A stretch of 39,576 nucleotides of DNA, taken from contig JAIOIE010000007.1 of assembly GCA_019912665.1 (NCBI GenBank), positions 1 through 39,576 of the forward strand, written 5' to 3'. The stretch is from Deltaproteobacteria bacterium (GTDB taxonomy: Bacteria; Desulfobacterota; GWC2-55-46). The notes under the pieces are model-generated. The model was not told the origin of the DNA. It did not search any database and saw only the letters and a program-made list of their open reading frames with translations. Within the stretch, counting starts at the first letter, position 1; each line of letters begins with the position of its first letter. Of the stretch, positions 7,780-16,759 are shown one piece after another. Both the position numbers and the translations under genes were made by a program.

Positions 7780-8436
7780 CTAATAAATCTCTTTTATGCT
7801 TTCCTTTTTGACGGGTGTACCGTTCACGTAAAGGCTTGCGCCGCCTGCGTCTGCAAGGTTTACGCCGGTAACGAAGCCGAGGAGATATTTCGCGGCCCCG
7901 ATTGCAGAGCCGTTGGAGCCCTTGGCGTTAACGGAAAAGGCATACTTGCCGGTGGGAAGCGGAGAGCCGCTGCCGTCGGTGCCGTCCCAGACTATCTCGT
8001 GTTCGCCTGCAGGCAGGGGCCCGAGGTCGATGCTCCTTACCGCAAGGCCGTATTCATTGCTTATCGTAAGCTGCGTCGAATTTGACGCTGAGCCCAGCTC
8101 GAAGCCAATGCCGTGCTCCTGCCCGGCAGCGTGTTCGAACCCCTCGGCCTCCGCCTTTACCATCCTGCCGATGAGCCCTGCGGAGCCCATATCGCTCAGG
8201 CTCCCGAGGCTCCCGGCCATGCCGGTCATCGTGGAATTGAGGTTCTGTATGCCTTCGAGCGAGCTGAACTGCGCAAGCTGGGCAACGAACTCGGTATTAT
8301 CCGTCGGGTTAAGCGGGTCCTGGTTCTGGAGCTGTGTGACAAGGAGCTTCAGGAACGCGTCCTTGCCCATAGCCTCCTGGGCCCCTGTCCTGTTGAGTCC
8401 TGTTGTTGAACCATATACTCCAACGCTCGAAACCAT
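7780..8436 (-). CDS. flgD: FlgD, hook assembly cap protein
   Basis: FlgD is the scaffold at the tip of the growing hook that allows FlgE subunits to be added. The N-terminal domain has the family signature KDAFLKLLVTQLQNQDPLNP, followed by TEFVAQLAQFSSLEGIQNLN. The C-terminal half contains a FlgD Ig-like/Tudor region with the typical GPLPAGEHEIVWDGTDGSG. Length is 218 residues. A good GAGAGG ribosome site precedes the start, and it lies 13 bp after fliK. Confidence 0.96.
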   Translation of the reverse strand: MVSSVGVYGSTTGLNRTGAQEAMGKDAFLKLLVTQLQNQDPLNPTDNTEFVAQLAQFSSLEGIQNLNSTMTGMAGSLGSLSDMGSAGLIGRMVKAEAEGFEHAAGQEHGIGFELGSASNSTQLTISNEYGLAVRSIDLGPLPAGEHEIVWDGTDGSGSPLPTGKYAFSVNAKGSNGSAIGAAKYLLGFVTGVNLADAGGASLYVNGTPVKKESIKEIY

Positions 8437-8449
8437 TCTCTTTCACCTC

Positions 8450-10252
8450 TCAGGCAAAAAGGTCTATGCCGCCGTAAGCGGGTTGATTCTTTCTCTGGCT
8501 GCTCCCGTTATAACCGCTCTTCCGTCCGCTCTTCCCGTCGTTGCCGCTCCCGTGAGCCTCCTCCCGGCGCTCCTCAAAAAGGCCTTCCTTCCGCTCCTGC
8601 AGGCCCGTTTCCGTCCTGGAGTTTACGTTTATCACGCACTCGCGTAGCGTAAGCCCCTGCTGCGCCAGCGAGTCCTTGAGCATAGAGGAGTTTGCCTCCA
8701 GGAGCGCCTTGGCCTCATGGCTCTCGGCTGTTATCTCGGCCGTTACGGCGCCATTGCTGAGGTTGAGCTTTATCGAGAGCTCGCCGAGGTTTTCAGGGTT
8801 GAGTTTCATCCTGACCTCGCCCCCGCCGTTCCGGACCGAGATGCGGACCGCCTCATCAAGCTGTTTCTCCATGTCAGCCGCGTATGCCGGAGGCTCAGGT
8901 TTGTAAGCCGCTGAAGCGGAATCGACAAGGTTCCTGAAGGTGGTCCCTGGAAGTGCCGCAGCAGCAGTCCTTTCGGGCTGAGACAACGCCTCGTGCTCAC
9001 CGTCGGCCTCGCCATGCGAGAATTCGAAGCTTAAGCCGGTCTCGCCGGCATCCTTCAATGAAAACTCCTGGGCGCCTTCGGCCTGAGCCGGATCAGCGCC
9101 TTCCTGAGCGCTAGCGTCATCATAGACATTATCGTTGTATGCCTTAGGCGTTTCAGGTGATACGGCATCTGCGGCGAAATTCCCTTGGATTTCACTTTTA
9201 ATTGCAACCGCGCCGTTTCCGGGAGAGCGGACCAGGGCAGGTTCTGTGCCCGGATTTGAATTTCCAGTTTTGAGCTCAGGCCTGGAAGCGTAATCTTCCG
9301 TGACCGGCTCTTTATCAAAAATTTCCTTCCCGGATACTTCCGCATTTACGGACAGTTCCGCATCCTGCACGGTCTTGAGTCCAGCCTTGTCCAGGCCGAT
9401 CCCTGTAACCGGGGTTTCAGTCAAAGGCGTCTTAGGCTGTGCCGCCTGAACCCTTTCACCTGTACCGGAGCCTGCGGCTGGCTCGGAGCTTGGAGCCATT
9501 TTAGACGCGGCTCCGTCTGCCGGTATCCTGCTTTCATCGCGGACTGCCGGGATTGACTCCTTATTCTCAAGGTCAGTAGCTTTTTCGAAAGGTTCTGCCG
9601 GTCTGGCATTTCCATTTATGGCATCGGCCCTCTCACGACCGGCATCCGCGCCGGAAACAGGCACATTGGAACCTGGAGCAATGATATTTTCAACCGGCTG
9701 CACAGGCATTACGGCAGGTTCAGTTGCTATTGTTTCATTCGCTTTTAAAGCGTCACCAGCCGGAAGCTCCTCATTTTCACCATGTACCGTATCGCGGGAT
9801 ACCGGAGCGGCCATATCTTCCAGTTTCGCCGTGCTAACCGATTTCGGCGCTTCCGCGCCTGTTTTTAAGCCTTCGTCCACCGAATGTTCCGGAGCGCCTT
9901 CATCATCCGAGGGCAGAGGGAGAAATGGATCGTTTTTCACCGTCTCTGCGACAGGCTCATACATATCGGGCAGTACATGGGCTACGTCCGTGAGGACAGA
10001 CCCGGACAAGTTATAGGCCTGCTTTTCTGTTCCGCGGGGCCCGGCCATGACGGTGTCCTGAGAATCCGCGGCATCGGCATGCCCGTCTCCGGAATCAGCG
10101 CGCCCGTTATCCGCAAACACCATCCCGTTACGGTATGCTTCCATAAGGAGCATGAATTCTCCTTCAGCGGAAGCAGCCTTTACACCGGTTGCCATCTCCA
10201 TGCCCGGCTCTGGTACTACCGGTCCAAATATCGAAAGAAACGGTATGTTCAC
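8450..10252 (-). CDS. fliK: FliK, hook-length control protein
   Basis: FliK is a secreted ruler that measures hook length and triggers the FlhB specificity switch. The first ~450 residues are low-complexity and rich in Ala, Glu, Pro and Gly, as expected of the disordered ruler part. The C-terminal Flg_hook domain (about 465-550) is clear: EVRMKLNPENLGELSIKLNL, then AEITAESHEAKALLEANSSM and SLAQQGLTLRECVINVN. Length of 600 residues is within the wide range of the family. The start is GTG, with AAAGGG seven bases upstream. It opens the hook-gene unit fliK-flgD-flgE, behind its own sigma-54 promoter. Confidence 0.92.
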   Translation of the reverse strand: MNIPFLSIFGPVVPEPGMEMATGVKAASAEGEFMLLMEAYRNGMVFADNGRADSGDGHADAADSQDTVMAGPRGTEKQAYNLSGSVLTDVAHVLPDMYEPVAETVKNDPFLPLPSDDEGAPEHSVDEGLKTGAEAPKSVSTAKLEDMAAPVSRDTVHGENEELPAGDALKANETIATEPAVMPVQPVENIIAPGSNVPVSGADAGRERADAINGNARPAEPFEKATDLENKESIPAVRDESRIPADGAASKMAPSSEPAAGSGTGERVQAAQPKTPLTETPVTGIGLDKAGLKTVQDAELSVNAEVSGKEIFDKEPVTEDYASRPELKTGNSNPGTEPALVRSPGNGAVAIKSEIQGNFAADAVSPETPKAYNDNVYDDASAQEGADPAQAEGAQEFSLKDAGETGLSFEFSHGEADGEHEALSQPERTAAAALPGTTFRNLVDSASAAYKPEPPAYAADMEKQLDEAVRISVRNGGGEVRMKLNPENLGELSIKLNLSNGAVTAEITAESHEAKALLEANSSMLKDSLAQQGLTLRECVINVNSRTETGLQERKEGLFEERREEAHGSGNDGKSGRKSGYNGSSQRKNQPAYGGIDLFA

Positions 10253-10279
10253 TTGCTATCCCTTTCGGGTCTGTATATT

Positions 10280-10296
10280 AGCAACCGCCGTGCCAA
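10280..10296 (-). promoter_or_regulatory. Sigma-54 promoter of fliK-flgD-flgE
   Basis: The minus strand reads TGGCAC-GGCGG-TTGCT, a complete -24/-12 consensus. The predicted start of transcription is near 10269, about 17 bases before the fliK GTG, giving a short leader that still includes the ribosome site. Confidence 0.87.
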
Positions 10297-10457
10297 ACAG
10301 AATAGATGTTCAAATGTGCCGGTTTCCCGTATAAATAGAAGGATCGAGACTGGAAGGAGCAGGGGAGTTTATCCGGGATAGGAATCTTTTTCCCAACACG
10401 CGGGCAGCTTTTTCCTGCAGTATTTTTTTCCGCCAAGCCCGTAAGCCAAGCGCAAAA

Positions 10458-10488
10458 AAAAAGGGCGGCCTTGATGGCCGCCCTTTTT
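10458..10488 (-). terminator. Terminator after motE-like gene
   Basis: An inverted repeat (GGGCGGCC/GGCCGCCC, 5-base loop) is flanked by five A and five T residues and a longer A run at 10454-10462. On the minus strand it ends the flgB operon 12 bp past the motE-like stop. The structure is symmetrical and could work both ways. Confidence 0.88.
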
Positions 10489-10500
10489 AATAGACGTATT

Positions 10501-11040
10501 TTATTTTTTGGACCTGAACATCCTGCTCAATTCCACAGCTTTGTCCACGTTTACGAATTCCAGGAGCTTCGCAGCCTTCTTCTCGCTCATCGAGGAAAGG
10601 ATCATCACGGCCATTTCCTTATCGAGCCCCTCGAGCCTCGGCGCGGCCTCCTCGGGGTTCATCGTCTCATATATCTTTACGATACGCCTTATCCTTTCCT
10701 CGCGAGCCTCGTTTATCCTCCTGACCATCGACTCGATGTCCTGGTGGACTTTCCTGAGCTCCGTTGTCCGCGCATCTATGTCGGCCTTTATCGACTCGAG
10801 CCTGGCCTCCTTCGCCCTGAGGGCTTCCTCGCGCGCATCGAGCTCCTTCTCCCTCCTGTTTATCGCCGCTATAAGCGACCTCTCGGGCTCGGTGACAAAA
10901 GGCTCAGGCTGCCCGGGAGGCCTGCTCTCCGCGGGCTGGCTCGCGAGCACCGGCGAAGCGATGACCCCGTACCATCCGAAGATGAGGGCAGAGGCCGTTA
11001 GCGCCCCGGCGAGCATCGGCACAAGCATCCTATTTTTCAT
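10501..11040 (-). CDS. MotE-like flagellar accessory protein (MgtE_N-like)
   Basis: This 179-residue protein has an N-terminal signal anchor (about residues 5-32), a charged coiled coil (about 50-115) and a C-terminal segment, YETMNPEEAAPRLEGLDKEM and then AVMILSSMSEKKAAKLLEFV. That segment matches the MgtE N-terminal-like domain found in MotE-type proteins. Such proteins are often encoded next to fliJ. MotE of rhizobia is a periplasmic chaperone for a motility protein, but the role of the wider family is not settled. The start has a good GGAGGAACG site and overlaps the fliJ end by 11 bp. It is the last gene of the flgB operon. The family call is sound; the function is inferred. Confidence 0.78.
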   Translation of the reverse strand: MKNRMLVPMLAGALTASALIFGWYGVIASPVLASQPAESRPPGQPEPFVTEPERSLIAAINRREKELDAREEALRAKEARLESIKADIDARTTELRKVHQDIESMVRRINEAREERIRRIVKIYETMNPEEAAPRLEGLDKEMAVMILSSMSEKKAAKLLEFVNVDKAVELSRMFRSKK

Positions 11041-11482
11041 CGCCGTTCCTCCCGTACCGCAATGTCACGAGCTCGTCAGACTCGTTCTGCTCTTTCCTCC
11101 TGGCCTCTTTATTGTACGATTCCAGGGACCTTTCCTTGAAGGCCTCTATCACCTTCCTGTTTTTGGAAGCCTCGACCAGCTCGCCCCTTTTCCTCTCGGC
11201 GAGCAGATTGACTTCCCTCAATATCCTCTCCTGGTCGGCTATGTGCTTTTTAAGCCCGTCGACATAGGCATAATGAAGGTCGAGCTCGCCTGTGGCTTCG
11301 CCCTTTTCCTTAAGCGCGTCTATCTCGGCGCTTGATTGCCTGTAGAGATCCTTAAGGCGCTCTATCTTCTTCTCCTCTTCCTTAAGAAGGCCGAGGGCCT
11401 CCTCGAACCCCTTCCGGCAAAGGTCCTCTAACCTCTGCCTGTAGTTGAATAGCGGCTCGAGCGTGAAAGTGAACTTTTTCAT
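11030..11482 (-). CDS. fliJ: FliJ, flagellar export chaperone/stalk
   Basis: FliJ is the coiled-coil stalk of the export ATPase that couples FliI to FlhA. The 150-residue protein is almost entirely charged helix and begins with the family pattern FTLEPLFNYRQRLEDLCRKG. It lies 6 bp after fliI and overlaps the next gene, as is typical of fliI-fliJ pairs. FliJ sequences are poorly conserved, so position carries weight. Confidence 0.9.
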   Translation of the reverse strand: MKKFTFTLEPLFNYRQRLEDLCRKGFEEALGLLKEEEKKIERLKDLYRQSSAEIDALKEKGEATGELDLHYAYVDGLKKHIADQERILREVNLLAERKRGELVEASKNRKVIEAFKERSLESYNKEARRKEQNESDELVTLRYGRNGDEK

Positions 11483-11488
11483 GCGCCT

Positions 11489-12814
11489 CTATGCCGGGAG
11501 GGCGAATAGCGCCTGCAGGCTGTTGTCATAGCCAACCCCTTCCGATATGTCCTGCTTCAGGAACGCGTTCACCCTGTCGATTACCTCGATCGCGTGGTCC
11601 ACGGCAGGGTCGCTGCCCTTTTTATACGCGCCGATGCTTATCAGATCGTATGCCTTCTTGTACGTGGAGAGCACGGAACGGAGGCGCATTGCCGCCTTCC
11701 TGTGCTCTGGGTTCACGATGTCGTTCATCACCCTGCTGATGCTCGAAAGTACGTCTATCGCCGGGTAATGCGCGTTATGGGCGAGCTCCCTCGAAAGGAC
11801 TATGTGACCGTCCAGCACCGCCCTTGCGGCGTCGGCAACAGGGTCGTTTACGTCGTCGCCTTCAGCGAGTATCGTGTAGAACCCGGTTATGCTCCCCTTC
11901 CCCTCGGACGTGCCGGCCCGTTCAAGGAGCCGCGGCAGGTGAGCGAAGACCGAAGGCGGGTAGCCTTTCGTGGCCGGCGGCTCGCCTATGGCAAGGCCTA
12001 TCTCCCTCTGGGCCATGCAGAACCGCGATATGGAGTCCATCATGAGGAGGACGTTCTTGCCCTGGTCCCTGAAATACTCGGCAATGGCCGTAGCCACCAT
12101 CGGCGCCCTCATCCGGAGGAGCGGCGGCTGGTCAGAGGTCGCGACCACCAGCACGGACCTCTTCAGGCCCTCCTCGCCGAGGTCCTTTTCTATGAACTCT
12201 TTGACCTCCCTGCCCCTCTCGCCTATGAGGCCTATGACGTTCACGTCGGCCTCGGTATTCCGGGCCATCATGCCCATGAGTACGCTTTTTCCAACGCCGC
12301 TTCCGGCGAAAATGCCTATTCTCTGCCCCTTGCCCACGGTAAGAATGCTGTTTATCGCCCTTATGCCGACGTTAAGCGGCTCCTCTATCCTCTTTCTCGA
12401 AAGCGGGTTCGGAGGGGTTGAATAAAGAGGGTATTCGGTTTCGGCCTCGAAGGAGCCGAGCCCGTCCAGGGGAGAGCCGAGCCCGTCAAGGGTCCTCCCT
12501 AGAAGTCCGGGGCCGACCTTGACCGAGGCGCTCACCCTCTTCGATACTATCTTGCTTCCCGGCCCGATGCCCCTGACGTCTCCGAGCGGCATGAGGAGTA
12601 TCTTGTCATCCGAAAAGCCGACGACCTCGCATTGTATGGGCTCATGGCCGTCCTTCGGGTATACGTGGCAGAACTCGCCTACCGAAGAGCCCGGGCCGAG
12701 GCCTTCCATCACGAGGCCGACTACCCTCGTGACCCTTCCGTGCACCCTCACGGGGTTTATCTCCCCGACGGCATTCCTCTGCCTCTGGAGATATTCAATC
12801 GCGCGCGTATGCAT
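11489..12814 (-). CDS. fliI: FliI, flagellum-specific export ATPase
   Basis: FliI is the cytoplasmic ATPase of the export machinery, homologous to F1-beta. From the ATG at 12814 it has 441 residues. The N-terminal barrel carries INPVRVHGRVTRVVGLVMEG. The Walker A sequence AGSGVGKS is at about 170-177. GLIGERGREVKEFIEKDLGE, the Walker B strand VLLMMDSISRFCMAQREIGL and GEPPATKGYPPSVFAHLPRL are all standard FliI. A TTG 18 bases upstream (12832), with AGAGGA close by, is an alternative start. I preferred ATG because the protein then aligns with relatives. It overlaps the fliH end by 20 bp. Confidence 0.96.
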   Translation of the reverse strand: MHTRAIEYLQRQRNAVGEINPVRVHGRVTRVVGLVMEGLGPGSSVGEFCHVYPKDGHEPIQCEVVGFSDDKILLMPLGDVRGIGPGSKIVSKRVSASVKVGPGLLGRTLDGLGSPLDGLGSFEAETEYPLYSTPPNPLSRKRIEEPLNVGIRAINSILTVGKGQRIGIFAGSGVGKSVLMGMMARNTEADVNVIGLIGERGREVKEFIEKDLGEEGLKRSVLVVATSDQPPLLRMRAPMVATAIAEYFRDQGKNVLLMMDSISRFCMAQREIGLAIGEPPATKGYPPSVFAHLPRLLERAGTSEGKGSITGFYTILAEGDDVNDPVADAARAVLDGHIVLSRELAHNAHYPAIDVLSSISRVMNDIVNPEHRKAAMRLRSVLSTYKKAYDLISIGAYKKGSDPAVDHAIEVIDRVNAFLKQDISEGVGYDNSLQALFALPA

Positions 12815-13424
12815 CCTTGAGCTTCGCCTCAATTTCCTCTGTTATGGACGCGATCGTCGCGTCTATCTCGCCGCAGGTCGTGGACACGAGGCAGCCTCCC
12901 CTTTGTACCAGCTCGTCAGGCTCGACGCCGAGCCCCCTCAGGCCGCCGGAAAGCCTCATGAGCTCGGGCCTGAAATTATTTATGACCTCGAACTCCTTAG
13001 GGTTGACCCTTATCGTCACCTCGCCGCTTGCCGCTACCGCCCTGAGCGCTGCCTTCACGCATTCGAGTACCCCGTCCGGCCTGGCCTCGACCTCCCTTTG
13101 CACGACCTTCCCGGCTATGGCCAGCGCGAGGGCGGTTATCTCTCTTTCGCACTCGGCATAAAGCGTTTCCCTGAAAGAGGCGAGATCCCTTACGAGCCCC
13201 TCGAGGCCGCTGAAATGGACCTCGGCCTTTTTGAGGCCGAATTCGAACCCGGCCTTCTCGCCGGCGCTGAAGCCGCTCTCGTAAGCCTCTTTTTCCAGGG
13301 CCTCTATACGGCTGCCGACGTCCTCGATTTTCTCCTGCGGCTCTAATTCCTGGGCAGGTATGAGCGCGAACGGCTCGGGTACTATCCTCACGGCCCTGTT
13401 CCTTATAATGTTAGATGAGGACAT
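12795..13424 (-). CDS. fliH: FliH, export ATPase regulator
   Basis: FliH binds FliI and tethers it to the C-ring, acting as the peripheral stalk of the export ATPase. The central segment YESGFSAGEKAGFEFGLKKA shows the glycine-spaced helix repeat typical of FliH. The C-terminal domain resembles the V-type/F-type stator subunit E/delta fold (ALALAIAGKVVQREVEARPD). Length is 209 residues. The start has AGGAG upstream and overlaps fliG by 14 bp. Confidence 0.92.
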   Translation of the reverse strand: MSSSNIIRNRAVRIVPEPFALIPAQELEPQEKIEDVGSRIEALEKEAYESGFSAGEKAGFEFGLKKAEVHFSGLEGLVRDLASFRETLYAECEREITALALAIAGKVVQREVEARPDGVLECVKAALRAVAASGEVTIRVNPKEFEVINNFRPELMRLSGGLRGLGVEPDELVQRGGCLVSTTCGEIDATIASITEEIEAKLKDAYARD

Positions 13425-14418
13425 CCCCGCTCCTTCCGGACCTCACGAGCTTGCCTTCCTGCTCGAGCCTCCTCGCTATCTTTATGATCTCCTGCTGTGA
13501 CTTCTCCACCTCCGAGAGCTTGACCGGGCCCTTGGCCTCCATGTCCTCGATGAGCATCTCGGAAGCCCTCTCGGACATGTTGCCCAGGAACTTGTCCCTT
13601 ATGGCCTCGTCCGCGGCCTTGAGCGCGAGGCAGAGCACGTCTCCGCTGAGTTCCTTGATTATGAGCTGCAGGCCCCTGTCGTCGACCTCCATGAGGTCCG
13701 AGAAGACGAACATCTTTTCCTGTATGCGCATGGCCAGGTCCGGGCTCGCCTTCTCTATCGCGTCTATTATCTCGCCCTCCGCCTTCGAATCCACCTGGTT
13801 GAGTATCTCGGCGGCGAGCTTCACTCCCTCGACCGAAGCGCCCTGGCTGGACTCGGCAGAGAGCATTTGCTCGCTTATGAGCGCCTCGAGGTCTCTTACC
13901 GCGGCCTGGGGTATTCTCTTTAAATTGCCGACCCTCAGCATGACCTCGCCCCTCAGCCTCTCGTTCTGAATGTTGAGTAGCACCATCGCGGCCCTGTCCG
14001 CGTCGAGGTGCGCGAGTATCAGGGCGATTATCTGCGGGTGCTCGTCTTTTATTATGTTCGCGACTATTGCGGGGTCCATCCACTTGAGGGATTCTATGCC
14101 GCCGCCGCCCATCTCCCTCGTTATCTGGTCCAGTATGTACTGGGCCCTTTCCGGGCCGAGCGTTTTGACAAGCACGTTTCTCGTGAATTCGATGCCCTCG
14201 ACGAAGAGCTCGCCCTTGTCGAGTATCTCTATGAACTCGCCAACGACGTGCCGGCCCATCTGGAGCGAAACGGACTCCTTCCTGACCATCATGCCGCCCA
14301 GAAGCTGCATCTCGGAGGGGGTCATGAACTTGAAGACCTCGCTCGCCAGCTCCTCGCCGATATTCATGAGGAGGACGGCGGCCTTTTCCGGCCCCGTAAG
14401 CCTCGGCTCCTTGGCCAT
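13411..14418 (-). CDS. fliG: FliG, flagellar motor switch protein
   Basis: FliG sits on the MS-ring and contacts the stators to produce torque. Signatures seen are LTGPEKAAVLLMNIGEELA at the N-terminus, the EHPQ motif (IIKDEHPQIIALILAHLDAD) in the middle domain, and the charged C-terminal torque helix region RASEMLIEDMEAKGPVKLSE. At 335 residues it is full length. GTG (14421) and ATG (14418) are adjacent possible starts. The AAGGAG site fits the ATG best, and the ATG overlaps the fliF stop. Confidence 0.97.
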   Translation of the reverse strand: MAKEPRLTGPEKAAVLLMNIGEELASEVFKFMTPSEMQLLGGMMVRKESVSLQMGRHVVGEFIEILDKGELFVEGIEFTRNVLVKTLGPERAQYILDQITREMGGGGIESLKWMDPAIVANIIKDEHPQIIALILAHLDADRAAMVLLNIQNERLRGEVMLRVGNLKRIPQAAVRDLEALISEQMLSAESSQGASVEGVKLAAEILNQVDSKAEGEIIDAIEKASPDLAMRIQEKMFVFSDLMEVDDRGLQLIIKELSGDVLCLALKAADEAIRDKFLGNMSERASEMLIEDMEAKGPVKLSEVEKSQQEIIKIARRLEQEGKLVRSGRSGDVLI

Positions 14419-16001
14419 CACTTCTCCTTTATCCAGCTCTTGAGGACCATCGCCACCTGCTGCGGGTTCTCCTTCACTGTCTTCTTAAGCCTGTCGATAG
14501 AGTCCCTGTCGGCGCCTACGGTGGATTCGCTCAACTCGCCGCCGCCCGCTGTAAGTGCCTGCGGCAGCTTTCTCTGGATCTCCTCAAGCGCCATCGTCTC
14601 CCTCGTGACCCTTTTTATGAGGGGCCGCACGACGAAGAGCAGGATGAAGAGGCTTATCAATATCACGGTCGCGTACTTGATGAGCACCGGCACGAGGTGC
14701 GGCGGGATGTACTCCCTGGTTTCCTGGGCGGCTTCGAGCGCGGCGGCAGCCATTTCCGCTCCGGCCTGGTCGAAAGGCGTGCTGACGACGACGACGGTAT
14801 CGCCCCTCGATTCCTCGTAGCCGACCGCGGCCTTGACCATCTCGGTGAATTTCGAGAGCTCCTCGTCGGTCCTCGGCGAGTAGACCCTCGTCTCGTTACC
14901 TTCGGCGTCCTTTACGGCCTGGTATGTGCCGTCCACCAGCACTGAGACCGCGAGCCTCTTAAGGGACCCTACAGGCTCGACCACGCGGCTCGTCACCTTG
15001 CTTATCTCGTAGTTTATGAGCTCGTCCTGCCTCTGGGTCTGGGCGGGTGTGGCGGCCGCCTGTGGCATCTCAACCGCGGTCTCGGGGAGGTTCGAGAGGA
15101 CTCCTGGTATGCCGACCGGGGCGGTGGCGCCGATGCTCTTTTCCTTGTTCCTGTGCTCGCTTCTGACGACCTGGCCGTCCGGGTCGAACCTTTCCTCCGT
15201 CCTCTCGACGTGCCTCGTGTCCACCTCGACCGCGACCCTGGCCACGACCTTGTTCGCGCCCACGGCCTTCTCGAGCATGCTCTGGAGCCTCTGCTCGAAA
15301 TCGTTCTCGATGGACCTCTTGTACTCGAGCTGCGTCCCCGACAGCATCAACGCGTCGTCGCCGGCCTCCCTCGTCCACATCCTCCCGGAAGTGTCGACGA
15401 CCGCCACGTCCTCGGGCTTGAGGTTGTCGGTGCTGTTCGCCACGAGGTGCACTATCGAGCTCACCTGGCCCTGGCTCAATTCCTTCCCTGCCTTGAGCTT
15501 TACGATTACCGAGGCGCGCGCCTTCTTCTGGTCGTCAAGGAAGACCCCCTTTTCCGGGAGCGCGAGATGGACCCGCGCGCTCTCTATCTCCTTTATCTGG
15601 GTTACGGTCCTCGCGAGCTCTCCCTGGAGCGCCCGCTTGTAGTTGACCTTCTGCACGAAATCTGTAATGCCGAACGAGGTCTTGTCGAATATCTCGAAAC
15701 CTACGCCGCCGCCCTGGGGAAGCCCCTCTCCCGCGAGCTCCATCCTGGTCTCGTACACCTTGTCCGCCGGGACGCTTATCGTCCCGCCGTCCACCTTGTA
15801 CGGGACCCGCTTCTCCTTGAGCCGCTCGATTACCGAGCCGGCGTCCTCGTCCGAGAGCTGGGTATAGAGAGTCTGGTACTCCGGCCCCTGGTTCCAGAGT
15901 ATGAGGACCACGACCGCGGCTATGACCGCCGCGGCCGAGGCGAGCACTATAGCCGGCCTCTGCCCTACGAACTTTTTTAAATCCTGGAGAAGCTTTTCCA
16001 T
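14418..16001 (-). CDS. fliF: FliF, MS-ring protein
   Basis: FliF forms the MS-ring in the inner membrane, the base on which the motor and export gate assemble. There are two transmembrane helices (about residues 15-35 and 437-460), flanking the periplasmic ring-building motifs. Recognisable sequences are PEYQTLYTQLSDEDAGSVIE, GVGFEIFDKTSFGITDFVQ and the acidic C-terminal tail that binds FliG. Length of 527 residues is normal. It starts 3 bp after fliE. Confidence 0.97.
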   Translation of the reverse strand: MEKLLQDLKKFVGQRPAIVLASAAAVIAAVVVLILWNQGPEYQTLYTQLSDEDAGSVIERLKEKRVPYKVDGGTISVPADKVYETRMELAGEGLPQGGGVGFEIFDKTSFGITDFVQKVNYKRALQGELARTVTQIKEIESARVHLALPEKGVFLDDQKKARASVIVKLKAGKELSQGQVSSIVHLVANSTDNLKPEDVAVVDTSGRMWTREAGDDALMLSGTQLEYKRSIENDFEQRLQSMLEKAVGANKVVARVAVEVDTRHVERTEERFDPDGQVVRSEHRNKEKSIGATAPVGIPGVLSNLPETAVEMPQAAATPAQTQRQDELINYEISKVTSRVVEPVGSLKRLAVSVLVDGTYQAVKDAEGNETRVYSPRTDEELSKFTEMVKAAVGYEESRGDTVVVVSTPFDQAGAEMAAAALEAAQETREYIPPHLVPVLIKYATVILISLFILLFVVRPLIKRVTRETMALEEIQRKLPQALTAGGGELSESTVGADRDSIDRLKKTVKENPQQVAMVLKSWIKEK

Positions 16002-16004
16002 CCG

Positions 16005-16301
16005 TTACACCTGCGTCCTCATTACTTCCTCATACGCGTGGACGAGCTTGTTCCTGACCTGGAGCATGAGGTTGAAGGAGAGATTGGCCTTCTCTATGGC
16101 TATCATGGTATCGTGTATGTTGTTGACCTGCCCGGAGGCGAGCCCCTGTATCGCCTGGTCGGCGTCGGTCTGGAGCTTGTTTACGCTCTCAATCGACTGC
16201 TTGAGGACGTCCGAAAAACCGGTGCCGGATGCGGCCTCGGAGGTTGCCTTGCCGAGGGAGTTCAACTCCGCGCTGAGCGCGCCTTTTATCGAATCTACCA
16301 T
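16005..16301 (-). CDS. fliE: FliE, MS-ring/rod junction protein
   Basis: FliE is the small periplasmic adaptor joining the export gate/MS-ring to the proximal rod. The 98-residue protein ends with the family signature AIEKANLSFNLMLQVRNKLV and then HAYEEVMRTQV. It has a strong AAGGAGAAC ribosome site and lies 28 bp after flgC. Confidence 0.95.
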   Translation of the reverse strand: MVDSIKGALSAELNSLGKATSEAASGTGFSDVLKQSIESVNKLQTDADQAIQGLASGQVNNIHDTMIAIEKANLSFNLMLQVRNKLVHAYEEVMRTQV

Positions 16302-16329
16302 TTCCGTTCTCCTTTTTTTAAAGCTTCCC

Positions 16330-16758
16330 TTACTGGCCTATCTCCAGCGCCTTCAGGGCCATCTCCCTCGTCGCCTTGAAGGCGGTTACGTTCGCCTCGT
16401 AGCTCCTTGAAGCCGCTATCATGTTTACCATCTCTTCGGCCACGTTGATGTTCGGAAATGCAACGTATCCGTCTCTCCCGGCGTCCGGATGAGCCGGGTC
16501 GTATACGTATTTAAGAGGCCTGGCGTCCTCTATTATTCCCGCCACTTTCACCTTGGTATTATATGCGGAGGAGGCCTCTTTCAGGAGGCTGCCGAAGTCG
16601 CCCCGGTTCTCGGCGGCAAAGACTATGTCCTTCCTTCTGTAGGCCCCGCCGTTGGCGGTCCTCGTGGTCTCGACGTTAGCGAGGTTGCTGGCTATGAGGT
16701 TCATCCTGAGCCTCTGGGCCTCCATGCCCGAGGCCGCCACTGAGAAGAGATCGGACAT
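16330..16758 (-). CDS. flgC: FlgC, proximal rod protein
   Basis: FlgC is a rod subunit between the MS-ring and distal rod. The N-terminus (FSVAASGMEAQRLRMNLIAS, then NLANVETTRTANGGAYRRKD) and C-terminus (VNMIAASRSYEANVTAFKAT) are the standard rod-family ends. The internal VAFPNINVAEEMVNM is typical of FlgC. Length is 142 residues, and it starts 1 bp after flgB. Confidence 0.96.
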   Translation of the reverse strand: MSDLFSVAASGMEAQRLRMNLIASNLANVETTRTANGGAYRRKDIVFAAENRGDFGSLLKEASSAYNTKVKVAGIIEDARPLKYVYDPAHPDAGRDGYVAFPNINVAEEMVNMIAASRSYEANVTAFKATREMALKALEIGQ

Positions 16759-16759
16759 A

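Noticed and set aside
8450-10252. Possible tandem repeats in fliK
   Set aside because: The Ala/Glu/Pro-rich region is low-complexity, but I could not find regular repeat units. This composition is usual for the FliK ruler domain.
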